From CAZIDL01 sp964537825 (GTDB taxonomy: Bacteria; Bacteroidota; Bacteroidia; Flavobacteriales_D; CAYVSK01): DNA of 64,000 bases. This document shows, piece after piece, positions 51,700 to 61,074 of the stretch; positions within the stretch are counted from its first letter, which is position 1, and every line of letters starts with the position of its first letter. A program made the translations under genes and the position numbers. The stretch lies in contig CAZIDL010000002.1 of the NCBI GenBank assembly GCA_964537825.1, forward strand, positions 1 to 64,000, written 5' to 3'. The notes under the pieces were generated by a model that saw nothing but the letters and a program-made list of their open reading frames with translations, did not search any database and was not told where the DNA came from.

Positions 51700-52643
51700 C
51701 AGTTCATGGACCCCGGCAAGAGATCGGGACGATCGACCCGTATGCGAAGGCCATCCTTCGCAAGGAGCACATTGGGAAAGACCTTTTCCGCTTCTTTCAG
51801 GAAGGGGGTGAGCTCCCGATATCTTGCAGAAAAGTGACCGAGAAGGAGCCGTCCGGCGTTTGCATCCTTGGCCGCTTGGGCGGCCTGAGAAGCTGTTGAA
51901 TGAAAGGTCTTTGCTGCCCGCTCCTTCTCCTCTTCAAGAAAGGTCGCGTCGTGGTACAGGAGATCCACGTTCCGGATCTGTTCGGCCGTCCCCTGCCGGT
52001 AAGCGGTATCCGAAAAGTAAGCGTAACTATAGGCAGGAGGAGCTGGATCGGTAAGTTCTTCACAGGGGACCGCTACCCCGTTCCGGTCCAGAACATCCAT
52101 CCCTTCTTTTAGCTTCGGCCGCTCCCGGATCGGAATATCGTAGACTGCAAGTTTCTCTTTCCGGATCTTGCGTTTTTTGGGCTTCTCCTGAAAATGAAAA
52201 CCTGTGCAATGGGTACGGTGAAATAAGGGGATGCTATGAACCTCCAGGTCTTCCTCTTCGAGGATGCGCTGAGCTACATTTCCGTCCGTCGGCTCAAAGC
52301 GAATGGGGAAACGGAGTTCCGTCCCCGTCCGCTCCATATTATAGTGGAGGATGTCCTGGAGTTCCGGAGGTGCATGAACACAAAGTTCCTTTTCCCTTCC
52401 AAGGAGGTGAAAAGTAGCGATAAGACCGGGCAGTCCCAGATAATGATCCCCGTGCAAGTGGGAGATGAAGATGTGGGATATGCGCTGGAATTTGAAGCCG
52501 TAGCGTTTAAGTTCCAATTGGGTCCCTTCCCCGCAATCGATAAGAAAATACTTCTCGTTCAGGTTGAGGAGTTGGGCAGATGGTTTGCGATCGAGGCGTG
52601 GAAGGGCAGAACCTGATCCCAGAACGCTCAGTTCGAATTTCAT
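51699..52643 (-). CDS. rnz: Ribonuclease Z
   Basis: A 314-residue metallo-beta-lactamase-fold endonuclease that trims tRNA 3' ends. The zinc motif HLHGDH is at 62-67. Other conserved points are GSGSALP near the N-terminus, LIDCGEGTQ (34-42), FSDTAY and LLYHDATF, and GHFSARY near the C-terminus. It matters here because the tRNA gene in the window lacks an encoded CCA. The start is ATG at 52643; a GTG two codons upstream is possible. It lies 15 nt after the STAS gene, an arrangement I recall from other Bacteroidota. Confidence 0.96.
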   Translation of the reverse strand: MKFELSVLGSGSALPRLDRKPSAQLLNLNEKYFLIDCGEGTQLELKRYGFKFQRISHIFISHLHGDHYLGLPGLIATFHLLGREKELCVHAPPELQDILHYNMERTGTELRFPIRFEPTDGNVAQRILEEEDLEVHSIPLFHRTHCTGFHFQEKPKKRKIRKEKLAVYDIPIRERPKLKEGMDVLDRNGVAVPCEELTDPAPPAYSYAYFSDTAYRQGTAEQIRNVDLLYHDATFLEEEKERAAKTFHSTASQAAQAAKDANAGRLLLGHFSARYRELTPFLKEAEKVFPNVLLAKDGLRIRVDRPDLLPGSMN

Positions 52644-52658
52644 CAGCACCCCTTCCCC

Positions 52659-53066
52659 TCAGGAAGACTTTCCATTCTGATCTTCGTCACCATCCTCTTC
52701 ATCCCCAAGATCCCGCTCCACTTCTTCCATAAAGAGCAGATCCTTGGCTTCGTTCACGGTAGGCGTCACATTAAGGACCTCTTCGAGTTGGGAGATGGAA
52801 ATGAGTTTTTGAACGCCATCCTGAACCCCCGCGAGAACGAAACTCCCGTTCATTTCTTTGCAGAGGCGATTTCCCACCAGGATCGCGCTAAGCCCTGAAG
52901 AGTCGCAATATTTGGATGCACTCAGATCCACGATCATATTCCGATACCCTTGTTTGTTGAGGTAAACGATCTCGGATTTCAGATCAGGGGCTTTGGTGGA
53001 ATCCAATTTCTCCACCCTCGAAGTGATCAGCGCAAAACGGTCGTTCTGTTCGGTCTCGAAGTGCAT
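52659..53066 (-). CDS. STAS domain protein (anti-sigma factor antagonist type)
   Basis: 135 residues. The STAS domain (about 5-110) has the phosphorylatable Ser in CDSSGLSAILV (S56 or S57), as in SpoIIAA-type proteins that bind anti-sigma factors. An acidic tail (DEEDGDEDQNG) ends the protein. The frame is open far upstream through pyrB, but the promoter at 53088-53095 sets the ATG at 53066. Bacteroidota rarely have a matching RsbW partner beside it and none is seen here, so its target is unknown. Co-transcribed with rnz. Confidence 0.9.
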   Translation of the reverse strand: MHFETEQNDRFALITSRVEKLDSTKAPDLKSEIVYLNKQGYRNMIVDLSASKYCDSSGLSAILVGNRLCKEMNGSFVLAGVQDGVQKLISISQLEEVLNVTPTVNEAKDLLFMEEVERDLGDEEDGDEDQNGKSS

Positions 53067-53087
53067 GGGGTTCCCTCTGTTCGGTTT

Positions 53088-53095
53088 CAAAAATA
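53088..53095 (-). promoter_or_regulatory. -7 promoter element for STAS - rnz
   Basis: The minus strand reads TATTTTTG, 21 nt before the ATG at 53066. Confidence 0.65.
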
Positions 53096-53106
53096 AAGAA
53101 GCATAG

Positions 53107-54066
53107 CTATTCGCGTTCAAGCTTTCCGGCCAACAGATAAAGGACCGCCATGCGCACGGCGACACCGTTCTCAACTTGATCGAGGATGATCGAGCGATCG
53201 GAATCAGCGACCTCACTACTTAGCTCCACACCTCGATTGATCGGTCCCGGATGCATGATCGTGAACGGGTTATCGATGGAATCCATGAGCTCCCGGTCGA
53301 TGCCGTACATCATCCTATATTCCCGGAGGGACGGGAAAAAGGTAGCCTTATCCCCTTCCCTTCCGGTGGGGTCCTTCTGCCTTTCAAGTTGAATGCGAAG
53401 CATATTGGCCACATCACACCATTCCAACCCTTTCCGGAGCTCGGTCTCCACTCCTACCCCCAAGGAACGGATATGCTTAGGGATCAAGGAAAGCGGTCCA
53501 CAAACTTTCACTTCAGCACCGAGGGTGCGCAGGCAGAATATGTTGGACAATGCCACACGGGAATGAAGGATATCCCCGACGAGCAATATTTTCTTTCCTT
53601 CTATACCCCCCAGAGCCTCTCGAATGGAGAAGGCATCCAGCAATGCTTGGGTGGGATGTTCATGGGTCCCATCACCTGCATTGACCACAACGGCATTCGT
53701 GTTCTCGGAAAGAAAGCGTGCTGCACCAGGAGAAGGATGACGAAGGACGAGCATGTCAACCTTCATGGATAGAATGTTATCCACGGTATCGATGAGGGTC
53801 TCCCCTTTGCTCAGCGAAGAACCAGAAGCAGAGAAGTTAACGACATCCGCGGAAAGGCGCTTTTCAGCAAGTTCGAAGGAAAGCCGTGTCCGCGTGGAGC
53901 TCTCGAAGAAGATATTGGATATGGTAAGGTCGCGAAGCGAAGGGACCTTCTTGATGGGTCGCTCCAACACCTCCTTGAAATGATCAGCCGTCTGAAAGAT
54001 CTGCTCATAGTCACGCTCTGTGAGCGACTCTGTTCCGAGGAGATGTTCGACGCTCAATCCGCTCAT
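53107..54066 (-). CDS. pyrB: Aspartate carbamoyltransferase catalytic subunit
   Basis: A 319-residue enzyme that joins carbamoyl phosphate and aspartate in pyrimidine synthesis. The carbamoyl-phosphate loop SSTRTR is at 56-61, SGSSLSKGET at 81-90, HPSPGA at 110-115, DGTHEHPTQALLD at 132-144, and MHPGPINRG near the C-terminus. The length fits the catalytic chain. No pyrI regulatory chain is adjacent, which is expected where PyrR controls the pathway. Its ATG overlaps the pyrR stop by 4 nt. Confidence 0.97.
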   Translation of the reverse strand: MSGLSVEHLLGTESLTERDYEQIFQTADHFKEVLERPIKKVPSLRDLTISNIFFESSTRTRLSFELAEKRLSADVVNFSASGSSLSKGETLIDTVDNILSMKVDMLVLRHPSPGAARFLSENTNAVVVNAGDGTHEHPTQALLDAFSIREALGGIEGKKILLVGDILHSRVALSNIFCLRTLGAEVKVCGPLSLIPKHIRSLGVGVETELRKGLEWCDVANMLRIQLERQKDPTGREGDKATFFPSLREYRMMYGIDRELMDSIDNPFTIMHPGPINRGVELSSEVADSDRSIILDQVENGVAVRMAVLYLLAGKLERE

Positions 54067-54620
54067 CGCTCTTCCTCCGGTGAATAAAGCAGGACCTCCT
54101 GCGGGGCCCCTTCCTGGGTCCAGTTCACTATCACGCGTTCCTGATCCACAGTGTCCACGGTCATACCTGTCATATCAGGCTGTATCGGTAAATGCCTACT
54201 GAAGCGACGATCCACAAGGACCAACAATTCAACCGTCCGCGGACGACCATAGGCGAGCATAGCGTCTAGAGCAGCGCGAATGGTCCGTCCGGTATATAGG
54301 ACATCGTCCACGAGGATCACGTCCTTTTCGTCGAGACTCCCTTCGATGGAAGTCGTGCTCGGGATCGGCGGATCCTCCTTTCGGCGGATATCATCCCTGA
54401 AGAAAGTGATATCCAGCTCCCCACGCTGGACCTTCTCCCCATTCAGGATCCCCTGAAGCCCCCTGGCAAGCCGCTCTGAAAGGTACGGGCCACGCGGTTG
54501 GATCCCGAGGAGGACGAGCTCTTGGGGGCGGTCGTAGGATTCGATGACCTGATAACAGAGCCGGTCGATCGTCAGCGCGAATTGCTCCTTCCCAAGGATC
54601 CGAACATGTTCCGATGCCAT
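54063..54620 (-). CDS. pyrR: Bifunctional pyr operon regulator / uracil phosphoribosyltransferase PyrR
   Basis: 185 residues. The PRPP loop VILVDDVLYTGRTI is at 101-114. LVLLGIQPRGPYLSERLA (about 36-53) and DITFFRDDIRRK (about 70-81) are PyrR signatures. PyrR binds pyr mRNA in response to UMP in Firmicutes and has weak uracil phosphoribosyltransferase activity. Here the transcript is near-leaderless, so attenuation upstream of pyrR is not possible; control, if any, must act elsewhere. The frame extends 9 nt upstream into the promoter; the ATG at 54620 is preferred. Overlaps pyrB by ATGA. Confidence 0.93.
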   Translation of the reverse strand: MASEHVRILGKEQFALTIDRLCYQVIESYDRPQELVLLGIQPRGPYLSERLARGLQGILNGEKVQRGELDITFFRDDIRRKEDPPIPSTTSIEGSLDEKDVILVDDVLYTGRTIRAALDAMLAYGRPRTVELLVLVDRRFSRHLPIQPDMTGMTVDTVDQERVIVNWTQEGAPQEVLLYSPEEER

Positions 54621-54626
54621 AATGAG

Positions 54627-54634
54627 CAAAGATA
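54627..54634 (-). promoter_or_regulatory. -7 promoter element for pyrR-pyrB
   Basis: The minus strand reads TATCTTTG, ending 6 nt before the ATG at 54620. Confidence 0.7.
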
Positions 54635-54656
54635 GGGATCGGTCGCGAACAGCATC

Positions 54657-56993
54657 TCACCGATCGATAAGGAGCTTGCGCCGGTAGCGGCCGAGTGCCC
54701 CCTCGATCTCTACAAGATAAAGTCCAGAGCTCAAAGTGGACAAGAGGATCTTTCGGTCGAAACGATAAGCATCCAATACGATCTTCCTGAAAAAAACCTT
54801 TCGTCCGGTCATATCATAGATCCGCAAGCGGTACTTCCCCGGCTCTCCTTCGATCCGAACACGGATCCATCCGGGTGCAGGGTTCGGAACGACCTGCATA
54901 AGGTCCTCCTCTGGAGGCGATGGGGACCGCACCGAATCCGTACAGAAAGACAGGAGGGTATCACTACCGAAATCAGGCTGTCCGAGCTCCACCAGCTTTT
55001 CCCCCTCCATTGATCGGATGCTCAGTTCACCGTCCACGTTGCATTCGGGGTATTGACCCCCGTTCATGCCATCCCCATAGCTGTCGTGGAGATGGAGTTC
55101 ATAACAACCTTCTACCAGACAAAATTCATGAAGGGTTTCCTGCCCCCCTTCGTTCGGAGAACCACTCCTTCCAGCATAATACCCTTCTTCACGTTGATAG
55201 AGCGTGTCCGTTCCCTCCTTTTCTACAAGTTCCCAAGAAGTCTCAGAACCGTAACAATCGGTCTGAAGATCCATCTCCAGGACCTGCGCTTTCGTCCGAA
55301 AAGAAAAGGTGCGTGTCGCCTGGTCGTTCGAAGGATCCTGATCGGTCTTTCCGTTCGGGGACCGGACTCCGCCGGTCAACTGACCCTTCCCGGTATCCTG
55401 AAGGGTATGTGTGGAAAAGGCCAGGGTATCATAACGGCCCGGATCGAGCTTTCCTTTCCAGGTCTTTTTTTCGATCGTGTCCCCTTCCAGCAGGAGATAT
55501 AGCTCAAGGCTATCGAGCGACTGACCCCCAAGATTCCTGAATTCGGCTTTTGCACTGAAAGACCCATCATTGCAAAGGACCGTTCCGGAGACCAAGAGCG
55601 AAGTGAGCGCTGCATCGTATGGATGATCCCCGACCAACGGGTCGTGGCCTTGCCATCGACTTACATTGGTATCGAGTGGATCGAGCCAGTGTTTTAGTTG
55701 GGAATCATTAGGAGTATGATAGTCCCATGAGATCGAAAATCGCCCGAAATAATCATTGACGTTGTTCTGGCACGTCGCATCCCCTCCATGTAGTTGGCCG
55801 ATGATCTTGCCTTCCTCGTCGAAGAGCGGGGACCCACTCGACCCCGTTTCAGTAGTGGTATTGCGGTCCCATTCTTTCACATTCCATTCACCGTTCGGGA
55901 TCGAAGTGTTGAACTGGGCCGAATCGGGCTGGTCGTCATCGAAAGCGATCTTTTTGATGTCCCCGTTCGGATGATGGATGCAGACACTCGAATCAGGGGT
56001 GTTCCCGGAATGATCCCATCCAGCATAGAACACCTCATAAGCGGTCGGAGGGGTATCCACCAATTCCACAAGAGCAAAATCGGAATCCTCGTGCCTCGCA
56101 CGAAGGGTGCTCCCGGAGACACTCTGATCCGTCGGACCGGGTTCATCCACGCAATCCGGCGACTCGTAGTTGAAGAGGAAGACCCATCCCGAAGGCGGTC
56201 CCCCGTTGTCCAAACAATGGGCTGCGGTCAAAAAATAAGGGGTTCCATCCTCGGCGGTATTGTTGACCAATGCACCGCTACAAAGGCGATTACCGTTATC
56301 GATGACCATGGCCACAGCTCGCTTCTGGATCCGCCAAGGCTTTCCATCAGGACAGTTAACGTTCAGGTTGCAATCCCCGGCATCTCCGTAACCCCTGTTC
56401 CCTTGGATGCTCCTGTTCAGAAAGTCCCTATAAGCATGGGAAATACGGCTTAGGACCAGTTCACTGTTCCCATTTCCTCCTATTGGCTCGATGAGCTCTA
56501 TAACGGCTCGATCCCCAGGTACCGGCATGGTGGCCAAACTCCTACCTGGCGACCGGTTCGCGCGTGTAAAACTCCCCAGCACTTTGCGCTGATCCGGGGT
56601 GTAGATGAATATACGCGCCCCTTTCACTAGATCGAAAGGGCGAAAAGCGAAGTTCAGCGATCTGGCTCCCACACTGCGGATCCCCAGCCTCCAAACCGTT
56701 CTCCCATCAGAGGTCCTGGAACGCTTTCCGCTTTCCTTGATATCGATGCTCACCGAACGGTTCTTGGCAAAACGCAACACCTTATTACCTGCAGCCCTTT
56801 TGATCGAATCAGCTTTTAATAACCCTTTTGTATCGACCCTTGGATATTCGATAAAAGGTACCTCAGTAGAGTTCGGATCGATAGGGCCTCCAAAAGGTTC
56901 GCCCCCATATTGGATCTGGGCACTCCCTGAAATTAAGAAGGAGCAAGCCAGCATCGATAAGATCGAGCGTGCTATGGCCTTTTTAATAAACAT
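54657..56993 (-). CDS. Secreted trypsin-like serine protease with T9SS sorting domain
   Basis: 778 residues. Signal peptide 1-26 (ending SGSAQ). A prodomain-like region (about 27-205) leads to a chymotrypsin-fold protease domain (about 206-450), with catalytic H259 in LTAAHC, D305 in DSDFAL and S386 in GSSGSP. The likeness is to lysyl endopeptidases (Achromobacter protease I type). Beta-rich domains follow (about 460-690, including a CARDB-like part and a DSYGDGMNGG calcium-type loop). The T9SS sorting domain is at about 700-778 (PNPAPG and YDMTGRKV). It overlaps the upstream lipoprotein gene by 11 nt. Specificity for Lys is only inferred. Confidence 0.9.
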   Translation of the reverse strand: MFIKKAIARSILSMLACSFLISGSAQIQYGGEPFGGPIDPNSTEVPFIEYPRVDTKGLLKADSIKRAAGNKVLRFAKNRSVSIDIKESGKRSRTSDGRTVWRLGIRSVGARSLNFAFRPFDLVKGARIFIYTPDQRKVLGSFTRANRSPGRSLATMPVPGDRAVIELIEPIGGNGNSELVLSRISHAYRDFLNRSIQGNRGYGDAGDCNLNVNCPDGKPWRIQKRAVAMVIDNGNRLCSGALVNNTAEDGTPYFLTAAHCLDNGGPPSGWVFLFNYESPDCVDEPGPTDQSVSGSTLRARHEDSDFALVELVDTPPTAYEVFYAGWDHSGNTPDSSVCIHHPNGDIKKIAFDDDQPDSAQFNTSIPNGEWNVKEWDRNTTTETGSSGSPLFDEEGKIIGQLHGGDATCQNNVNDYFGRFSISWDYHTPNDSQLKHWLDPLDTNVSRWQGHDPLVGDHPYDAALTSLLVSGTVLCNDGSFSAKAEFRNLGGQSLDSLELYLLLEGDTIEKKTWKGKLDPGRYDTLAFSTHTLQDTGKGQLTGGVRSPNGKTDQDPSNDQATRTFSFRTKAQVLEMDLQTDCYGSETSWELVEKEGTDTLYQREEGYYAGRSGSPNEGGQETLHEFCLVEGCYELHLHDSYGDGMNGGQYPECNVDGELSIRSMEGEKLVELGQPDFGSDTLLSFCTDSVRSPSPPEEDLMQVVPNPAPGWIRVRIEGEPGKYRLRIYDMTGRKVFFRKIVLDAYRFDRKILLSTLSSGLYLVEIEGALGRYRRKLLIDR

Positions 56994-57456
56994 AGCGGAG
57001 CTGCTGGTCGGAGCCATGGAGGTGGAGGATCAGCTTATCGCTATCGGGGTGACGGAGCTTGCGAAGCTGATACCGAAGCGTGTCCGTGATCAGCGATCGG
57101 CAGGCGTCACCGTTGGCGTTGTGGGAAAGAAAGAGCTGAACCGAAGGAGGCGAGCTCTTGCTGTAGGCCTTATCCGACATAAGCCGAAAGCGATGCTCTT
57201 TACAACCACCGCTGTACCGAACTTGCAGCTCTAATAGGTCCCCATCCACTCTCACCTTCTCAAAACGGAAGGGATCCGATCCTTTTTCGTCCCATCCATC
57301 CTCCCGAATTTCCAATTGCCGAACGTCCTTATCCGTCGTTTCCTCAGGAGCAACCTCTTGTTCTCCTTCAGAACCTGCTGATCGGGATGAAGAACACGCA
57401 AATGGAACGATGGAGGCAAAAAGCAAAAGGGCCATATGCTTCAAGGATGCGTTCAC
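56983..57456 (-). CDS. Small lipoprotein of unknown function
   Basis: 157 residues with lipobox VPFAC (Cys21), an acidic linker (about 22-50), and a compact domain (about 50-157) with two Cys (SGGCKEHRF and NGDACRSL) and a closing YQLRKL/LHLHG beta pattern. Such Cys-bearing small lipoproteins are frequent in Bacteroidota; no family name is certain. Its ATG overlaps the uvrB stop (ATGA) and its end overlaps the protease start by 11 nt, so the three genes are tightly coupled. Compare with the lipoprotein at 3701-4063. Confidence 0.75.
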   Translation of the reverse strand: MNASLKHMALLLFASIVPFACSSSRSAGSEGEQEVAPEETTDKDVRQLEIREDGWDEKGSDPFRFEKVRVDGDLLELQVRYSGGCKEHRFRLMSDKAYSKSSPPSVQLFLSHNANGDACRSLITDTLRYQLRKLRHPDSDKLILHLHGSDQQLRYVY

Positions 57457-59528
57457 GAGTTGTTCTTTGCTGCTTCCTTGTCACCATTCCGGTTTTCCAG
57501 CAATTCCTGAAGGCGGTACATTTCGTCCCGAAGGGAAGCCGCCTGCATGAAATCCAAGTCCTGAGCGGCTTTTTCCATCGATCTGCGGGTCTCTTCGATG
57601 CTTTTGCGCAATTGGGCTTCGCTCATGTACTCCACCACCGGATCTGCGGCCATACCCGCCTCATTATCAGGGCCGGCATAAGCCTTGGCCGGTTTTTGTT
57701 CCATCCCCTCTGAGCGGTCGGCTTGTTCGATCCCGGACCCGTCCAGCATCCCCTCCTTGGACTTGCGAACATCCTGCGGGGTGATCCCGTGTTCTTCGTT
57801 GTAAGCGATCTGTTTGCGGCGCCTCCTTTCCGTCTCCTCGATGGTCCGCTGCATCGATCCGGTGATCTTATCAGCGTACATGACCACCTTCCCGTTCACA
57901 TTCCTCGCGGCTCTACCAGCAGTTTGCGTAAGCGACCGTTCCGAGCGAAGAAAACCTTCCTTATCGGCGTCGAGGATGGCCACAAGGGATACTTCAGGGA
58001 GATCCAGGCCTTCGCGGAGCAGGTTAACGCCGATGAGCACATCGAATTCTCCGTTCCGGAGTTGCCGTAGGATCTCCACCCTTTCGATGGTATCTACGTC
58101 CGAATGGATGTAGCGGCAACGAACGGACATCTTGTCCATATGTTCGGTAAGCTCTTCGGCCATCCGTTTGGTAAGGGTCGTCACGAGGATACGTTCTCCC
58201 TGATCCGCACGGGATGCAACTTCTTCGAGCAGGTCGTCGATCTGTCCTTGCGTCGGGCGTACTTCGATCTCCGGATCGAGAACGCCGGTAGGGCGGATCA
58301 ATTGTTCCACCAAGACCCCTCCTGACTCCTGAAGCTCGAATTCCGCAGGCGTTGCGCTCACATAGATGACCTGTTTCACCAAGCTCCGGAACTCCTCGAA
58401 CTTTAAGGGGCGATTGTCCAATGCAGCGGGCAATCGGAAGCCGTACTCGACGAGGTTCTTTTTCCGGGAACGGTCCCCCCCGTACATGCCGTCGATCTGA
58501 GGCACGGTGACGTGGCTCTCATCGATGACCATCAGAAAGTCAGAAGGAAAATAATCGAGCAAGCAGAAAGGACGCTGACCGGGCCTCCTCCGATCAAAAT
58601 AGCGGGAATAGTTCTCGATACCGGGGCAATACCCTAATTCCTGGAGCATTTCAAGATCGTAGTTAACCCGCTCTTCCAGACGCTTGGCCTCGATGTCGCG
58701 CCCCTCCTTTTTGAACTCGTCAACCCGCTCTCCAAGATCCTCCCGGATCTCCTGCATGGCCCTATGCATCGTGTCCTTGCTCGTCACGAAAACGTTCGCG
58801 GGATATATCTGAACGTGCTCCATCCCCTGGTACGTATTCCCGGTAGTGGGATCGAAGGATTCGATCTCTTCGATCTCATCGCCCCAAAAAAAGACCCGGA
58901 TCCCGTGGTCAGCATAGGCGAGATGGATATCCACCGTATCGCCCTGCACCCTGAAATACCCGCGTTGAAGTTCGTCCTTGCTCCTTGCATAAAGGCCTTC
59001 TACCAAGTCGCGAAGGAATTTGTTCCGGGGGTAGTTCATTCCCACTTCTAAGTCGATAACGTTCTTGTGGAATTCCTCGGGATTTCCGATCCCATATATA
59101 CATGATACCGACGACACCACGATAACGTCCCTCCTGCCTGAGAGCAAAGCAGAGGTAGCACTCAGACGGAGCTTCTCGATCTCATCGTTGATCGAAAGGT
59201 CCTTTTCGATGTACGTATCGTTGGTGGGAATGTAGGCCTCAGGCTGATAGTAATCGTAATAGGAGACGAAATATTCCACAGCGTTGTGTGGAAAGAATTG
59301 CTTGAACTCACTATATAGTTGGGCTGCCAAGGTTTTGTTGTGGGACAGGACCAAGGTGGGGCGCTGCACGTTCTCCACGACATTGGCCACGGTAAAGGTC
59401 TTTCCACTTCCCGTCACACCGAGCAGAGTCTGTGCTTTGTCGCCATTCCTGACGCCTTCTGAAAGCTCTTCGATGGCACGGGGTTGATCCCCGGTCGGTT
59501 CGTAATCCGATACGATGCGCAATTCCAT
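57453..59528 (-). CDS. uvrB: Excinuclease ABC subunit B
   Basis: A 691-residue helicase-like damage-verification subunit of nucleotide excision repair. Walker A GVTGSGKT (37-44). The beta-hairpin that opens DNA contains [12 protein letters not shown] (90-101). DEAD-type Walker B is LMVIDESH. Helicase motifs V/VI include [21 protein letters not shown] (split) and QTAGRAARN. The UVR motif that meets UvrC lies at about 647-682 ([16 protein letters not shown]). The promoter leaves only 7 nt before the ATG, so the mRNA is leaderless. No SOS-type box was seen. Confidence 0.97.
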   Translation of the reverse strand: MELRIVSDYEPTGDQPRAIEELSEGVRNGDKAQTLLGVTGSGKTFTVANVVENVQRPTLVLSHNKTLAAQLYSEFKQFFPHNAVEYFVSYYDYYQPEAYIPTNDTYIEKDLSINDEIEKLRLSATSALLSGRRDVIVVSSVSCIYGIGNPEEFHKNVIDLEVGMNYPRNKFLRDLVEGLYARSKDELQRGYFRVQGDTVDIHLAYADHGIRVFFWGDEIEEIESFDPTTGNTYQGMEHVQIYPANVFVTSKDTMHRAMQEIREDLGERVDEFKKEGRDIEAKRLEERVNYDLEMLQELGYCPGIENYSRYFDRRRPGQRPFCLLDYFPSDFLMVIDESHVTVPQIDGMYGGDRSRKKNLVEYGFRLPAALDNRPLKFEEFRSLVKQVIYVSATPAEFELQESGGVLVEQLIRPTGVLDPEIEVRPTQGQIDDLLEEVASRADQGERILVTTLTKRMAEELTEHMDKMSVRCRYIHSDVDTIERVEILRQLRNGEFDVLIGVNLLREGLDLPEVSLVAILDADKEGFLRSERSLTQTAGRAARNVNGKVVMYADKITGSMQRTIEETERRRRKQIAYNEEHGITPQDVRKSKEGMLDGSGIEQADRSEGMEQKPAKAYAGPDNEAGMAADPVVEYMSEAQLRKSIEETRRSMEKAAQDLDFMQAASLRDEMYRLQELLENRNGDKEAAKNNS

Positions 59529-59535
59529 ATTCTTA

Positions 59536-59543
59536 CAAAAATA
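59536..59543 (-). promoter_or_regulatory. -7 promoter element for uvrB
   Basis: The minus strand reads TATTTTTG, ending 7 nt before the uvrB ATG. Confidence 0.65.
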
Positions 59544-59579
59544 GCGATATTCGAAAGGGATAGAGGCTTTCAGGATCCT

Positions 59580-59750
59580 ATGAGGACACTATTGAAGAAG
59601 TTCCTTGCTTACCTTGACCTACGGAACCTTTTCCGCAAGAAAAAGGCGCCTAAGAACCTGAATCTACGCTTCATGCATGGGATCAACCGGATCTCGATCC
59701 TCATGTTCCTGATCTGCCTCATCATCATGCTCTATCGAGCGATCTGGTAA
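59580..59750 (+). CDS. DUF6728 family small membrane protein
   Basis: 56 residues. A basic N-terminal part ([16 protein letters not shown]) is followed by the block [13 protein letters not shown] and a single TM helix (about 36-53). This matches the tiny Bacteroidota DUF6728 family, whose core reads MHGINKISI. Inner membrane, basic side in the cytoplasm. Role unknown. It lies divergent from uvrB and 5 nt before the next small gene. Confidence 0.8.
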   Translation: MRTLLKKFLAYLDLRNLFRKKKAPKNLNLRFMHGINRISILMFLICLIIMLYRAIW

Positions 59751-59755
59751 CCATT

Positions 59756-60007
59756 ATGACGGAACAGGAGTTCAAGAACATGCCCTTCCTCAAGCGTTTC
59801 AATTGCCTGAGAACGAATGGGGAACATGTATCATCGAGGACCTTTGGAGGGTACGAGGTACACCTTTATATTTACGAAGGGCTTTACATTGAAGTGTGGA
59901 GTTATATGGCCCTGAAACAGGTCATTTGGATCGAACCATTGCGGAACCCTGCAGCATGGAAAGAATACCTGGACAATATCGAGTTACCGGATGACCCGAT
60001 GCGATGA
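59756..60007 (+). CDS. Small protein of unknown function
   Basis: 83 residues, cytoplasmic. MTEQEFKNMPFLKRFNCL starts it, followed by a beta-rich part (GGYEVHLYIYEGLYIEVWSYM) and a short acidic helix. Short proteins with an EF(K)xxxFLxKxN opening and a YxxEGxYIEVW middle are common in Bacteroidota and unnamed as far as I know. It follows the DUF6728 gene by 5 nt, so the two are one unit. Confidence 0.75.
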   Translation: MTEQEFKNMPFLKRFNCLRTNGEHVSSRTFGGYEVHLYIYEGLYIEVWSYMALKQVIWIEPLRNPAAWKEYLDNIELPDDPMR

Positions 60008-60069
60008 ACCTCTACCCCCCTTTCAGGAAAGCATCTGATCATGCTAAAAAAAGGGATCTTCGATCTTTT

Positions 60070-60077
60070 TATATTTG
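60070..60077 (+). promoter_or_regulatory. -7 promoter element for the DUF6089 gene
   Basis: TATATTTG, ending 7 nt before the ATG at 60085. It excludes the upstream start at 60004 that overlaps the preceding stop. Confidence 0.7.
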
Positions 60078-60084
60078 CTCACAG

Positions 60085-61023
60085 ATGATGCGTAATACTT
60101 GGATCTTCATTCTCCCTTTCCTATTCGTCTGTAGCTCCCTGCAGGCTCAATATTACTGGGATGCAGGAGTGCGATTAGGAGGATCGAACTATCTTGGCGA
60201 AATGGGGGGAGAGGACCAGCCCCGGCGCGATTTCGTGGCCGACATGAAGTTGGGTCAGACCAACTTCCTAGCGGGTGCTTTCCTACGCTACAAGTTGAAC
60301 AGCCTGTTCTCCTTCCAGCTCGACTTTAATTATGGAAGGATCCAGGGAGCTGACAGCCTGTCGAGTTACGGCCCAAGGGTCGGACGGAACCTAAGTTTTC
60401 GCAACGATATCAAAGAGCTTGCTCTAAAGACTCAGGTCTTCTTCTACAACGTTTACGATGTAGGAAGGACCGGCCGCTACATCCTTGCCTTTAGAAGTTA
60501 TGCTTTTATCGGAGGTGCGGTCTTCCACCATAGCCCCAAAGCCTATTACAAGGGCGAATGGCACAAGCTGCGACCGCTTAAAACGGAAGGCCAGTCCGAA
60601 CCGTATCCGAAGTTCAATTTTTCCATCCCGAAAGGGGTCGGCTTTTACTTCACGTACAAAAAGCAATATCGCTTCGGATGGGAATTCGGCTGGCGGACGA
60701 CCTTTACGGATTACTTGGACGATGCGAGTACGACCTATCCAGAAGAGGACCAGCTGGACAGTGAGATGGCGAAAAAGTTATCCGACCGGAGCAACGGAGC
60801 CTATAACGACCCCGCTAACTCCAAGGAGGACCTTCCTCCTCAGGAGAATTATACCACTGCGGGTAGTCCGCGGGGCGATCCGAGTCACAACGACTCCTAC
60901 ATTTTCACTTCCATCAACTTCAGCTACGTCTTTCGTGGAAAGAGCAATTTCTACCAGTCCCGTTACGGTTGGCTGAACCGTCAACGCCGCTTGCTTCAAC
61001 GGAAGACGCGGACCAAGTTCTGA
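60085..61023 (+). CDS. DUF6089 family outer-membrane protein
   Basis: 312 residues. Signal peptide about 1-21 (ending SSLQAQ). The mature part opens YYWDAGVRLGGSNYLGEMGG, the mark of the Bacteroidota DUF6089 barrel family. Strands with aromatic ends follow (FLRYKLNSLFSFQLDFNYG, GFYFTYKKQYRFGWEFGWR). A hydrophilic loop (about 210-265) and a basic C-terminus complete it. It is probably an outer-membrane beta-barrel; function unknown. ATG at 60085 or 60088; the first fits the promoter spacing seen elsewhere. Confidence 0.87.
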   Translation: MMRNTWIFILPFLFVCSSLQAQYYWDAGVRLGGSNYLGEMGGEDQPRRDFVADMKLGQTNFLAGAFLRYKLNSLFSFQLDFNYGRIQGADSLSSYGPRVGRNLSFRNDIKELALKTQVFFYNVYDVGRTGRYILAFRSYAFIGGAVFHHSPKAYYKGEWHKLRPLKTEGQSEPYPKFNFSIPKGVGFYFTYKKQYRFGWEFGWRTTFTDYLDDASTTYPEEDQLDSEMAKKLSDRSNGAYNDPANSKEDLPPQENYTTAGSPRGDPSHNDSYIFTSINFSYVFRGKSNFYQSRYGWLNRQRRLLQRKTRTKF

Positions 61024-61043
61024 TCCGTCCGGGTCAGCTTCGC

Positions 61044-61051
61044 TATCTTCG
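61044..61051 (+). promoter_or_regulatory. -7 promoter element for ispH
   Basis: TATCTTCG, 23 nt before the ispH ATG. Confidence 0.6.
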
Positions 61052-61074
61052 TAGGGTAAGGCAGGTAGTAGGGC

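Noticed and set aside
60004..60084. Upstream start of the DUF6089 gene overlapping the preceding stop by ATGA
   Set aside because: It would put 27 residues before the signal peptide, and a perfect -7 element lies inside it.
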